A DNA stretch of 64,000 bases, taken from assembly GCA_965275915.1 (NCBI GenBank), contig CBDHYI010000006.1, positions 620,001 to 684,000 on the forward strand, in the 5' to 3' direction. Below the pieces are notes generated by a model. That model searched no databases. It worked only from the letters and a program-made list of their open reading frames with translations, and was not told the origin of the DNA. Every line of letters starts with the position of its first letter. The stretch's first letter is position 1. Shown here one piece after another: positions 8,141-16,919 of the stretch. A program made the translations under genes and the position numbers. This stretch comes from JBDWFY01 sp965275915 (lineage in GTDB: Bacteria; Pseudomonadota; Alphaproteobacteria; Rhizobiales; Stappiaceae).

Positions 8141-9339
8141 ATGACGCCCTCCTCTTTCAATCGGGCAAGATCGTCCGCGTCGTAGCCCAACTCGCCGAAT
8201 ATTTCCGCATTGTGGTCGCCAAGCTGAGCCGGCGGTGTTGCGACATGCGGTGCCTCGCCGTCGATTTTCATGGCAACTCCAACCATTTTGATGTCCCGCC
8301 CGACACCCGGCACATCGGCAAAATCACCGAGCAGCCCGCGGTCGGCGATCTGCGGATGGGTCAGAACATCCGGCACGCTGAGAACGGCGCCGGCGGGGAC
8401 GCCAAGCGCATTCAGTTCCCGAGCCCACTCAACGGCGCTTTTTGACGAAAGAGCAGCTTCAATATCGGCCTGAAGCGCCTTCCGGTTTTTGATCCGTTCC
8501 TGTCTGGTCCGGTAATCCGGATTATCCAGGAGATCATCCCTGCCGATATGGCGAACCAGCGCCTGCCACTGCTCGGTTTTGTTGGCGGCGATATTGACCA
8601 GCCCATCGCCTGTCCTGAATGCCCCGGACGGGGATGACACCATATTATCGTTACCGCGTGCTCCCGGCGTGACGCCACCGATCAGAAAGCTGGAAACGAC
8701 CCACCCCATCGTTGTTATCACTGCTTCCAGCATGGAAACGTCAATGAACGATCCACGCGGATTGGCATGCAGGGCCGAAGAAATTGCAAAAGCCGCCATC
8801 AGTCCGCCAATCGTATCGGCAATGGGATAGCCGACGCGCAGCGGATCGCTGTCGGGAAATCCGGTCAGGGACATTACGCCGGACAGACCCTGGACAATCT
8901 GATCATATGCCGGTCTGCCGGCCCAGGGTCCATCCTGACCGAACCCTGAGATGGCGCAATAAATGAGGTCGGATCTGACCTCCTTCAGCCGCTCGTAATC
9001 GAGTTCGAGCCGTTTCATGACGCCCGGCCTGAAGTTTTCAACGAGCACATCACTGCCCGCAACCAGGCGCTTCAAAATCTCCTTGCCCTCAGGCAGTTTG
9101 AGATTGAGCGTGATGGACTTCTTGCCGGAGTTCTGGGCGAGAAACGAGATGCCCATATTCCTGTCGCAAAGGTCGGGGTCCACGCCAAGCTGCCGTGCAA
9201 GGTCCCCCCGACCGGGCACTTCCACCTTTACGACCTCGGCGCCCAGATGAGCCAGTTGATGGCAACAGAAAGGGCCCGAAAGAACGTTGGTAAGATCGAG
9301 CACCCTGACCCCGGTTAGGGGCTTTGCAGCCAAAGTCAT
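8137..9339 (-). CDS. CaiB/BaiF family (class III) CoA-transferase
   Basis: A 400-residue class III CoA-transferase. It has the family opening GVRVLDLTNVLSGPFCCHQL, AHLGAEVVKVEVPGRGD, the middle segment GFGQDGPWAGRPAYDQIVQG that carries the catalytic Asp in AYDQ, and a C-terminal LGDHNAEIFGELGYDADD. The enzyme moves CoA between acyl groups without ATP. I place the start at 9339, because AAGGGAG lies eight bases upstream and homology begins there; the longer frame to 9453 would run into tctA. It sits between tctA and the citryl-CoA-lyase-like gene, so its likely substrate is the acid brought in by TctABC. Confidence 0.88.
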   Translation of the reverse strand: MTLAAKPLTGVRVLDLTNVLSGPFCCHQLAHLGAEVVKVEVPGRGDLARQLGVDPDLCDRNMGISFLAQNSGKKSITLNLKLPEGKEILKRLVAGSDVLVENFRPGVMKRLELDYERLKEVRSDLIYCAISGFGQDGPWAGRPAYDQIVQGLSGVMSLTGFPDSDPLRVGYPIADTIGGLMAAFAISSALHANPRGSFIDVSMLEAVITTMGWVVSSFLIGGVTPGARGNDNMVSSPSGAFRTGDGLVNIAANKTEQWQALVRHIGRDDLLDNPDYRTRQERIKNRKALQADIEAALSSKSAVEWARELNALGVPAGAVLSVPDVLTHPQIADRGLLGDFADVPGVGRDIKMVGVAMKIDGEAPHVATPPAQLGDHNAEIFGELGYDADDLARLKEEGVI

Positions 9340-9370
9340 CAGGGTGCTCCCTTGTCGTTTCCTTATGCGC

Positions 9371-10888
9371 TTAATCGCCGTCGGCGACACCTTCCGCCCG
9401 CGCGGCCGCGCGACGGGCACGATAGGACGGAAGAACCACAAGAATAACGGCAAATATCAGCAGCGCCAGTGTCATCGGACGCTCCCAAAGGAAGCTCATG
9501 CCGTTATTGATCTGCATTGCCCGCGAGAAGTTATTCTCCAGCATCGGACCCAGAATAAAGCCGATCAGAAGCGGGGCCAGCGGATAGTCTGCGAAGCGCA
9601 GCACGGTCGCACAGATCCCGAAACCAACCAGGATCAACAGCTCCGTGGCATTGTTCTGACCGATATAGGCCCCCATCAGGGTGAAGAACAGAATGAAAGG
9701 AATCAGATAGTTGCGCGGCACTGCCAGAACTTTCGCAATGTACGGAATGAGCGGCAGGTTCAGGATCAGAAGCACCAGATTGCCCAGATACATCGAAATG
9801 ATGACTGACCAGAAAATCTGCGGCTCATCGACCATCAGGCGCGGTCCGGGAGACACATTCAGAGCAATCAGCGCACCCAAAAGGATGGCGGTTGTGCCAG
9901 ACCCCGGAATGCCGAGTGTAAGGAGTGGAACGAATGAGCCGGTACAGGCAGCATTGTTGGCGCTTTCCGGTGCCGCGATCCCTTTCACAGATCCCTTGCC
10001 GAACTGCTCCTGCTCCTCCTTTGGCGCAATATTGCGTTCCACTGCATAGCCCAGGAAAGACGCGATTGTTGCTCCGGCGCCCGGCAGGACACCAATCAGA
10101 AATCCCTGTATGGATTGCCGTCCGATCACCGGCGTGATCTTTTTGGCTTCCTCCCGGGTGATCCTGAGATCCTTGATTGCGCCGCTGCCGCTGCCTGTCT
10201 TTGAGCGGGCCGGGTCCAGGACCAGATAAATCGCCTCGGGAAGTGCAAACATCGCCATGGCCAGGGTAATGAAGCCAAAGCCGGACTGAAGGTCCATAAT
10301 CCCCATCGTGAAGCGGGGGGCATTAAACAGTACGCCCTCACCGACTGTGGCCATCATCAGGCCCAGGAACGTCATCAGAAGGGCTTTGCCCACCTGTCCC
10401 GTTCCGGCGAAGGCCGCAATTGCCGACAGGCCGACCACCATCAGAGCGAAATATTCGGAGGAATGGAAAAGAAGCGCAACCGACGCCAGCGCCGGAGCAA
10501 ATACCATCAAAAGCAACGCTCCGACCGTTCCCCCGGCAAAACTGGCAATTGCCGCAACCGTCAGCGCTTTGCCTGCCTTGCCGGCCCGCGTCATCGGATA
10601 CCCGTCAAAGCTGGTCGCAACCGTGGATGCGACACCGGGTGCGTTGATCAGAATTGATGAAGTCGATCCGCCAAAGACAGCGCCGTAATAAACCCCGGCA
10701 AGCAGGATCAGTGCTGCGGACGGATCGCCGATGGAAATGGCCACCGGAATCATGATCGCGATAATCGACATCGGGCCGAGGCCCGGCAGCATGCCGATGA
10801 AGGTCCCGACAAGACATCCGCCGACGACCATCAGCAGATTGGTGAAAGAAAAGGCCGTAGAAAGCCCTGTAAGCAGCCCTTCAAGCAT
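9371..10888 (-). CDS. tctA: Tripartite tricarboxylate transporter, large membrane subunit TctA
   Basis: A 505-residue integral membrane protein with about 11-12 hydrophobic segments. TctA signatures are visible: GCLVGTFIGMLPGLGPMSIIA near residues 24-45, YYGAVFGGSTSSILINAPG, and in the second half LIGVLPGAGATIASFLGYAVE and PESANNAACTGSFVPLLTLGIPGSGTTA. It is the permease of a secondary transporter driven by ion gradients, working with TctB and a periplasmic TctC. It follows tctB with a single base between stop and start and precedes the CoA-transferase gene by 31 bases. Confidence 0.96.
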   Translation of the reverse strand: MLEGLLTGLSTAFSFTNLLMVVGGCLVGTFIGMLPGLGPMSIIAIMIPVAISIGDPSAALILLAGVYYGAVFGGSTSSILINAPGVASTVATSFDGYPMTRAGKAGKALTVAAIASFAGGTVGALLLMVFAPALASVALLFHSSEYFALMVVGLSAIAAFAGTGQVGKALLMTFLGLMMATVGEGVLFNAPRFTMGIMDLQSGFGFITLAMAMFALPEAIYLVLDPARSKTGSGSGAIKDLRITREEAKKITPVIGRQSIQGFLIGVLPGAGATIASFLGYAVERNIAPKEEQEQFGKGSVKGIAAPESANNAACTGSFVPLLTLGIPGSGTTAILLGALIALNVSPGPRLMVDEPQIFWSVIISMYLGNLVLLILNLPLIPYIAKVLAVPRNYLIPFILFFTLMGAYIGQNNATELLILVGFGICATVLRFADYPLAPLLIGFILGPMLENNFSRAMQINNGMSFLWERPMTLALLIFAVILVVLPSYRARRAAARAEGVADGD

Positions 10889-10889
10889 T

Positions 10890-11381
10890 TCAGCCCCCCA
10901 TCAGAAAACTTGGAAACGGACTCAGGAAGACACCCAGAATTTCGTCCACCAGATACCAGACGAATCCAGCCGCAATCGCTGAAACGATTGCCATCAGCAC
11001 AAAACGGCGTTCGCCGAGAATATAACTGCCCAAAAAGAGGAACAGGAAGGTGGATGCGAGAAATCCAAGCGGACGCAGCGACAGGGCGTAGACGACCATC
11101 AATCCCAACAGGATAAGCGCCTGACCGACTTTGTAGTTACCCAGCCTTGACAGGTTAATGTCCGCCGCATCCTTCTTCTCCGAAGCTTTTTCAAATCCAA
11201 GAAGAATGAAAAGGGAAATAAGGATGGCACCGACAACAAGCACTTTCGGGAAACTCGAAGGCCAGATCGGAGCCCGGCGCATAATGGGCGGCAAAAGCTC
11301 ATCCATCGTGAAGAACGCCGTGTAGCCGTAAACAAGGCAAAGCAGCAATATTACAAAGGCAATCCAGCGATCCAGCGCCAT
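10890..11381 (-). CDS. tctB: Tripartite tricarboxylate transporter, small membrane subunit TctB
   Basis: A 163-residue protein with four predicted membrane segments (around residues 5-25, 40-60, 83-110 and 120-150). The family pattern PIMRRAPIWPSSFPKVL near residues 32-48 and GFLASTFLFLFLGSYILGERR are present. Its sequence is otherwise poorly conserved, as usual for TctB. Position between tctC and tctA in the same orientation confirms the call. Confidence 0.92.
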   Translation of the reverse strand: MALDRWIAFVILLLCLVYGYTAFFTMDELLPPIMRRAPIWPSSFPKVLVVGAILISLFILLGFEKASEKKDAADINLSRLGNYKVGQALILLGLMVVYALSLRPLGFLASTFLFLFLGSYILGERRFVLMAIVSAIAAGFVWYLVDEILGVFLSPFPSFLMGG

Positions 11382-11407
11382 CGCCCGTTTCCTCCCTCTT
11401 ATAAAAA

Positions 11408-11433
11408 TGCGCCCGGAGCGTACCCCGGGCGCA
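11408..11433 (-). terminator. Hairpin between tctC and tctB (attenuator or mRNA-stabilising stem)
   Basis: A perfect nine-base stem, TGCGCCCGG paired with CCGGGCGCA around an eight-base loop, sits in the 78-base gap between tctC and tctB. No T-run follows on the minus strand, so full termination is unlikely. A stem here would let the binding-protein message accumulate above the permease message, a common design in importer operons. Confidence 0.6.
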
Positions 11434-11459
11434 CCATTCTCAAAATGATGCCTTAGGTA

Positions 11460-12440
11460 TCAAAGGAAACCAAGCTTGGTCATCAGGTCGAGCATGACTT
11501 TTTCCTGGTTTACAAGGAAGGTTTTAAAGTCATCACCGGAGTTGTGGATGTTCACCCAGCCGTTCCGGGCACGGACTTCTTCCCAGGAATCCGTGTCGTA
11601 CATTTTTGTCAGGACGTCCTGGTATGCAGCCAGTTTGTCATCGGGAAGGCCCGGAGCCGCAAAGAAACCGCGCCAGTTGACGAAAACCGTGTCGTTGCCC
11701 TGCTCCTTCATTGTCGGAGCATCCGGATAGGCTTCCACCCGATCTTCAGCTGTCACGCCGACAATGCGCACTTCGCCGGCCTTGGCCAGTTCGACGGCTT
11801 CGGAAAAGCCTGTGGAAACAGCCTGAACCTCACCGGACAGCAGTGCCGCCATGGTTGGGCCGCCACCGTCGAATGGGGCGTATTTCATAGTGACAGGATC
11901 GGCACCGGCCGCTTCGAATACCATCGCCGCGACCAGATGGTCCATGCCGCCCGGTACCGATCCGCCGCCAACGGCAACCGCATTGGGGTCGGCCTTGTAG
12001 GCGTCGATCAGGTCCGACAGGCTCTGATACGGGCTGTCAGCCGCAACAACGAGGGCCGCATAGTCACCGATCGTGCCTGCAACAAGTGTCAGGTCCCGGA
12101 AGCTCTGCGGGAAAACACCTGTGAGCGAGCGGATCACGATGGGCGTCGAATTCACCATCAGCGTGCCGTGGTTGCTTTCGGCATTTTCAATGAGATAACC
12201 GATGGCCTTGCCGCCACCGCCGCCGGACATATTTTCATACGATGCCGTACCGACGAGACCACCCTTTGTAAGAGCTTCGCCGGTCCCGCGTGCCGTGCCG
12301 TCCCATCCACCGCCGGCGCCGCCGGGAATCAGAAAGTGGATTTTGTCGATAGCAGGCTCAGCGAATGACGGTGTGCTGAATCCGAACAACGCAGCCGTCG
12401 CCGCAATCATAAGCCGACGGGTTATTGCAAATTTCGTCAT
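11460..12440 (-). CDS. tctC: Tripartite tricarboxylate transporter, periplasmic binding protein TctC
   Basis: A 326-residue binding protein of the Bug/TctC family. I choose the ATG at 12440 because GGGAGGA lies directly upstream and a signal peptide (ITRRLMIAATAALFGFSTPS) follows at once; the longer frame to 12497 adds no family sequence. The mature domain has IDKIHFLIPGGAGGGWDGTA, the TctC ligand-loop region, and GGGSVPGGMDHLVAAMVFEA. It delivers a carboxylate ligand to TctAB. It is the first gene of a minus-strand operon tctC-tctB-tctA-CoA-transferase-lyase and divergent from tctD. Confidence 0.95.
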   Translation of the reverse strand: MTKFAITRRLMIAATAALFGFSTPSFAEPAIDKIHFLIPGGAGGGWDGTARGTGEALTKGGLVGTASYENMSGGGGGKAIGYLIENAESNHGTLMVNSTPIVIRSLTGVFPQSFRDLTLVAGTIGDYAALVVAADSPYQSLSDLIDAYKADPNAVAVGGGSVPGGMDHLVAAMVFEAAGADPVTMKYAPFDGGGPTMAALLSGEVQAVSTGFSEAVELAKAGEVRIVGVTAEDRVEAYPDAPTMKEQGNDTVFVNWRGFFAAPGLPDDKLAAYQDVLTKMYDTDSWEEVRARNGWVNIHNSGDDFKTFLVNQEKVMLDLMTKLGFL

Positions 12441-12505
12441 GGAATCCTCCCAGTTGACAGGACGGATCGTCCCCGCCCATGTTCTTTCACCAGACAATCG
12501 AAACC

Positions 12506-12521
12506 TGACACAGACCTGTCA
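12506..12521. promoter_or_regulatory. Short dyad in the tctC/tctD divergent control region
   Basis: TGACA and TGTCA arms separated by six bases lie in the 118-base region between the start codons of tctC and tctD. The position suits a response-regulator site for TctD acting on tctC, but the arms are only five bases long and I know no consensus to compare with. Confidence 0.3.
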
Positions 12522-12558
12522 CAACCCAAAATCGTGGCAAAAGAAGTGGATTTTTCGC

Positions 12559-13224
12559 GTGCGTTTTTTGCTGATCGAAGACAATCGCCAACTCGCAGAA
12601 GCGGTCGTTGACCGGCTGGGACTGGATGGCCATGCCGTCGATCTTGCCATGGATCTTGAAACGGCGGAAAGCGCGCTCGCCGGGACAGAGTATGATCTCA
12701 TTCTGCTGGACATCATGTTGCCCGATGGAGACGGGCGAGATTTCTTGAAATCGCATCGGGACGGCAACCAGACAACGCCGATCATCGTGCTGACCGCCCG
12801 CTCGGAGGTATCGGACCGGGTCGGCATGTTAGATCTCGGCGCGGACGACTACATCACCAAGCCTTTTGATTTTTCAGAACTCGAGGCACGGTGCCGCGCG
12901 GTTTTGCGGCGCAGGGACGGCTCGGTCAGCAACGAGAAACGCTTCGGCGACGCGATCTTCGACCCACTTGCTGGAACGCTGAAAGTCGCGGACCGGACCC
13001 AGCAGTTGCGGAACCGGGAAATGCGCCTTCTGGAGGTCTTTTTCGCCGCTCCGGAGCGGATTTTTTCGAAACCGCATCTGGTGGACCGGCTGTTTTCCTT
13101 CTCAGAAGAAGTCTCTGAAAATGCGATCGAAGTTTACGTGGGCCGCTTGAGAAAAAGGCTGGAGGGATCGAACGTCAAAATCGAAACGGTACGCGGCGTT
13201 GGCTATCGGATGACACATGGTTAG
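12559..13224 (+). CDS. tctD: OmpR/PhoB-family response regulator (TctD-like)
   Basis: A 221-residue response regulator starting at a GTG. The receiver domain has the acidic pair IEDN, phospho-acceptor D51 in LILLDIMLPDGDG, and the Thr/Lys positions in VLTARSE and DDYITKPFDF. The C-terminal winged-helix domain (about residues 125-220) ends in RGVGYRM, as in the OmpR family. The in-frame sequence before the GTG extends far upstream but shows no homology. It overlaps the kinase gene by 8 bases and faces tctC, matching the TctD-TctE arrangement in which the pair activates tricarboxylate uptake. Confidence 0.9.
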   Translation: MRFLLIEDNRQLAEAVVDRLGLDGHAVDLAMDLETAESALAGTEYDLILLDIMLPDGDGRDFLKSHRDGNQTTPIIVLTARSEVSDRVGMLDLGADDYITKPFDFSELEARCRAVLRRRDGSVSNEKRFGDAIFDPLAGTLKVADRTQQLRNREMRLLEVFFAAPERIFSKPHLVDRLFSFSEEVSENAIEVYVGRLRKRLEGSNVKIETVRGVGYRMTHG

Positions 13225-14632
13225 TACACTGCAATCAGGCGACGGCGGCGGTAATTCGGTTAAAGTCACAGGATCCATTCGCCAACGGCTGATGTTGCAA
13301 TTGCTCGGTGTTGCAGCACTCCTGTCGCTGTTGCTTTATTTCATGGTCCGCACATTTGCGGAGCAGTCGGCTGAAGCCGCGCAGGACAATATTCTGGCTG
13401 CCTCGGCAACATCAATGGCGGACGAATTGCGGTCTGAGCAGGGGCAGATCCTGCTCGATATCCCCTACTCCGCCCTCTCCATGCTCGGAACGATTAGCGA
13501 GGACCGCGTTTTTTATAACGTCTTTGCGGACGGAGAAACGCTTACCGGCTACGAGGACCTGCCCTCTCCGAGCGAAGGCCCCGCACCGAATGCGCCAAGT
13601 TTCAATACGGTTGACTTCCTTGGCGAGCCAGTCCGAATGGCATCCGTCGTACGGGCTGTGACTGTTCGGGGACGGCCAGTTGATGTTGTGGTGACGGTTG
13701 CGCAGACCCGTCAGGGGCTGGAGGAGACCTCCGCCCGGATTTCAACGATTGCCGCAATGCTTGGCATCGGCTTCTTCCTCGTCGCCGGGGCGCTCAGCCT
13801 GCTGGCCGCGCAAAGCGCGCTTCGCCCGCTCAACCGGCTGGCACAGTCCGTGGCCCGGCGCGGACCGCAGGACATGCGGCCAGTGCGCACGGATGCCCCG
13901 TCCGAACTCGCACCGCTGCTTGGCGCGCTCAATACCTTCATGGATCGCCTGCGATCCTCTTTGTCAAGAACGGAGGACTTCATCGCCGAGGCGGCGCATC
14001 GGGTCCGGACGCCGCTGGCGACGGTCAGAACGCAGGCTGAGATTGCCCTGAGACGTGTTGAACGGCCGGAAAACAAAAAGGCCCTTCGCCAGATGATCCG
14101 GGCAATTGACGAAAGTTCCCGATCCGCGGGGCAGCTTCTGGACCATGCGATGGTGACATTCAGGACGGACAATCTGGAACAAAGCGATATCGATCTTCTG
14201 GAAATGGCACAGGAGCTTCAGCAGCGGCTTGCTCCTGCGGCCGACCTCAAAGACATTCGGCTTACAGTGGCGGAGGATTCGACATCCTGCACCATCAAGG
14301 GCGATCCCATCCTGCTGCAGAATGCACTGCGCAACATCATCGACAATGCGATCAAATACTCACCCGGCGACGGTGATGTGATTATCCGTGTCTTTGAAGA
14401 CGGGCACAAAGCCGCCCTTTCGGTCTCTGACGAAGGCCGCGGATTTGACGGAGCCGATCCCGTTCATCTCAAGAGCCGGTTTAACAGGGGCACGAATGTC
14501 GACGATATTGTCGGGTCCGGCCTGGGACTGACGATCGCCGAGGCTGTGGCAAAAGCTCATAACGGCCATTTGGACCTTTCGCAAAACAAAAACGGAAACG
14601 GGGCATGCGTCACCTTCTTCTTTCCGCACTGA
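13217..14632 (+). CDS. tctE: Sensor histidine kinase (TctE-like)
   Basis: A 471-residue membrane sensor kinase. Membrane segments lie at about residues 23-45 and 177-198, with a periplasmic domain of about 130 residues between them. The phospho-acceptor is H261 in AEAAHRVRTPLATVRTQAEI, followed by the N box LQNALRNIIDNAIKYSP, G1 box SDEGRGFDG and G2 box GSGLGLTIAEA. The H box reads HRVRTP rather than the commoner H-(E/Q)-L-R-T-P. Its 3' end overlaps the next gene, a periplasmic binding protein, by 28 bases, suggesting that the three gene products are made together. Confidence 0.92.
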   Translation: MVSTLQSGDGGGNSVKVTGSIRQRLMLQLLGVAALLSLLLYFMVRTFAEQSAEAAQDNILAASATSMADELRSEQGQILLDIPYSALSMLGTISEDRVFYNVFADGETLTGYEDLPSPSEGPAPNAPSFNTVDFLGEPVRMASVVRAVTVRGRPVDVVVTVAQTRQGLEETSARISTIAAMLGIGFFLVAGALSLLAAQSALRPLNRLAQSVARRGPQDMRPVRTDAPSELAPLLGALNTFMDRLRSSLSRTEDFIAEAAHRVRTPLATVRTQAEIALRRVERPENKKALRQMIRAIDESSRSAGQLLDHAMVTFRTDNLEQSDIDLLEMAQELQQRLAPAADLKDIRLTVAEDSTSCTIKGDPILLQNALRNIIDNAIKYSPGDGDVIIRVFEDGHKAALSVSDEGRGFDGADPVHLKSRFNRGTNVDDIVGSGLGLTIAEAVAKAHNGHLDLSQNKNGNGACVTFFFPH

Positions 14633-15645
14633 CCGTACTGCTTCTGTTGTCCGCACCTTTGCAGACCTTTGCGTTTGAAATTGAAGCGGAGCAGGACTTT
14701 AAAACAGGAAGCGGCACAATGACGCTTCGCATCATATCGACCGCTGACCTTGCGGTTTTTGCGCCCCTGATCGAGGCATTTCAGAAGAGGCATCCGACAA
14801 TCGACATTCATTATGTCGTCGCAGGCAGCGCACAGGTTCAGGACGCGATATTGAAGGAACAGGCGGAGTTCGATGTGGTGCTTTCCGCAGCCATGGATCT
14901 CCAGACAAAGCTTGCCAATGACGGTTATGCCCTGACCTATAACTCGGCGGCGACGGATGCCCTTCCGGATTGGGCGCGCTGGCGGGACCAGATTTTTGCT
15001 TTCACACAGGAGCCGGTCGTCCTCCTGATATCCAAAGAACGGCTCGCAGGTCTCCCGCTTCCAACCAACCGGCAGGACCTGATCGATCTGCTGCGCGACA
15101 ATCCCGATGTTTTCCAAGGGCGTATTGGCACCTATGACATAAGGCAGAGCGGCGCCGGCTATCTGTTTGCGACGCAGGATGCACGCAATTCGGAAGCCTA
15201 CTGGCGGCTGACAGAGGTGATGGGCCGGCTCGGAACGGAACTCTACTGTTGTTCCGGAGACATGATTGCCGACGTCGGCAGCGGCAAACTGGCCCTTGCC
15301 TACAATGTTCTTGGCAGTTACGCATCCCGTTATCTCCTGGAGAATAACGGGGGGAAAGTCATCCTTCTTGAAGACTATTCGCACGTCATGCTCAGAACGG
15401 CGCTCATTCCGACAACAGCATCCAATCTGGAAGAAGCCGGCATTTTCATCGATTTCCTTGTCGCTCCGCAAACCCGTTCCGCCATCGCGGAACTGACGGG
15501 CCTGCCGCCCATTAATCCGCAGGCCGTGACCGCCGAACAGGCGTTCCGGCCGATCCGTTTGGGGCCGGGACTGCTGTCGTTCCTGGATAAACTGAAGCGC
15601 CAGAACTTTCTCCGGGCCTGGAAGAGTGCCATCGTACAGCAATGA
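14605..15645 (+). CDS. Periplasmic substrate-binding protein linked to the TctDE-type system
   Basis: A 346-residue protein with a signal peptide (MRHLLLSALTVLLLLSAPL, Ala-Phe-Ala cleavage region near residue 24) and a type-2 periplasmic-binding-protein fold of the iron/polyamine/extracellular-solute class. Internal landmarks include MTLRIISTADLAVFAPLIEA and GSGKLALAYNVLGSYA. No permease or ATPase gene adjoins it, and its start lies inside the kinase gene, so a role as a sensing partner that presents ligand to the kinase is more likely than transport. This is inference from gene order. It ends 78 bases before the alcohol dehydrogenase gene. Confidence 0.82.
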   Translation: MRHLLLSALTVLLLLSAPLQTFAFEIEAEQDFKTGSGTMTLRIISTADLAVFAPLIEAFQKRHPTIDIHYVVAGSAQVQDAILKEQAEFDVVLSAAMDLQTKLANDGYALTYNSAATDALPDWARWRDQIFAFTQEPVVLLISKERLAGLPLPTNRQDLIDLLRDNPDVFQGRIGTYDIRQSGAGYLFATQDARNSEAYWRLTEVMGRLGTELYCCSGDMIADVGSGKLALAYNVLGSYASRYLLENNGGKVILLEDYSHVMLRTALIPTTASNLEEAGIFIDFLVAPQTRSAIAELTGLPPINPQAVTAEQAFRPIRLGPGLLSFLDKLKRQNFLRAWKSAIVQQ

Positions 15646-15723
15646 CCGGGCAAAATAGCTGTTGGCGAACCTTCTCATGCATGCCTATTCTGTCGGAATA
15701 TAGACCATTGCTTTGTCCGGGAT

Positions 15724-16878
15724 ATGCGCATGAAGCCTTTTTCAATCAATCGGATACCGAGGCTTGTTCTTGATCGCGGACTTGCGGCAAAGGCAGGAGC
15801 AAAGGCGACGACACTGGCAGGATCCGGTCGAAACGTCCTGCTCGTTGCCGATCCGGCCCTGCGTGCGATAGGCATCACCGAGACCGTCAGCCGTTCGTTT
15901 CTTGAAGCCGGGCATGACGTTCTGGCATTTGAAGATATCAAGAGCGATCCGACAGAGTCCCAGGTTCAGTCCGCCGTTGCGCTTTCAAGAAAGGAAAAAC
16001 GCGATCTTGTCGTCTGCCTGGGAGGCGGATCAGCCATGGATGCCGGCAAACTGATCGCCAGTCTGATTGACGGAAACAGCGCCGTCACTGATCATCGGCT
16101 CGTCGCAAAACCCCTGCCGCTGAACCGGCCGCCCATCATCTGTCTTCCCACAACTGCAGGCACAGGTTCCGAAGCCACCAGCGTCAGCGTTATCTCCAAT
16201 GACGCAGGCAACAAATACTGGTATTGGGGACCCGATCTGAAAGCCGACCTCGTGCTGCACGATCCGGAGCTGACCGTCGGCTTGCCCTCGACGATTACGG
16301 CTGCGAGCGGGGTCGACGCGATCGTGCACGCCATCGAGGCGGAAACCTGCCGGGATCGGCAGGTTCCGAACCGGACTTATGCGCTGGAGGCTATCCGCCT
16401 CGGTGCGCGTCATCTCAATCGCGCAGTCACCGCGCCGAATGATCTCTCCTCCCGGAGCGGCATGCTGCTTGCGGCAACATATGGCGGCATCGCGATCGAC
16501 AATGCCGGAACGGGTATTGCGCACAACATCGCCCATGCGATGGGAAGTCTGGTGCCGATCCATCATGGCCGGGCCGTTGCCGTCGCAATGGCAGCGACAC
16601 TTGACTGGAATATCGAGGGTAACGGAGAACATTATGCGCCTGTTGCGGCGGCATTTGGTTCCGAAGGACCGCGATCGCTTGGCGATGATTTTGCGCAGTT
16701 CGTTCGTGAACTCGGCATCAAGGCAGACTTCTCCGAGGAATTTCCGACCCTTACAGCAGAGAGGCTTGCTGAGAAAATGGCCGCACCGGAAAACAAAGCG
16801 ATGCGGCGGGCAAATGTCCGGGAAATGCATGATGACGATCTGGTGGCGCTGGCACAAAAAGTGTTGGACTTTACGTGA
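15724..16878 (+). CDS. Iron-containing (type III) alcohol dehydrogenase
   Basis: A 384-residue NAD(P)-dependent dehydrogenase. The nucleotide loop is VVCLGGGSAMDAGKLIA, followed by CLPTTAGTGSEAT; metal ligands lie in the Asp of the DAIVHAIEAE region and the His pattern IAHNIAHAMGSLVPIHHG. Length is normal. The substrate is not determined; relatives act on simple alcohols, lactaldehyde, hydroxyacids or maleylacetate. It is followed by a mandelate-racemase-type dehydratase on the same strand 41 bases later, which suggests a shared sugar-acid or hydroxyacid pathway. A start at 15730 (second Met) is equally possible. Confidence 0.88.
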   Translation: MRMKPFSINRIPRLVLDRGLAAKAGAKATTLAGSGRNVLLVADPALRAIGITETVSRSFLEAGHDVLAFEDIKSDPTESQVQSAVALSRKEKRDLVVCLGGGSAMDAGKLIASLIDGNSAVTDHRLVAKPLPLNRPPIICLPTTAGTGSEATSVSVISNDAGNKYWYWGPDLKADLVLHDPELTVGLPSTITAASGVDAIVHAIEAETCRDRQVPNRTYALEAIRLGARHLNRAVTAPNDLSSRSGMLLAATYGGIAIDNAGTGIAHNIAHAMGSLVPIHHGRAVAVAMAATLDWNIEGNGEHYAPVAAAFGSEGPRSLGDDFAQFVRELGIKADFSEEFPTLTAERLAEKMAAPENKAMRRANVREMHDDDLVALAQKVLDFT

Positions 16879-16919
16879 CAGGATACGGCCCGCACTGATT
16901 GGGCGGTCAAGGAGACGGC

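Noticed and set aside
12202..12558. Long upstream extension of the response regulator frame over tctC
   Set aside because: It lies opposite the tctC coding region, has low-complexity Pro/Ala composition and no homology; the GTG at 12559 begins the receiver domain exactly.
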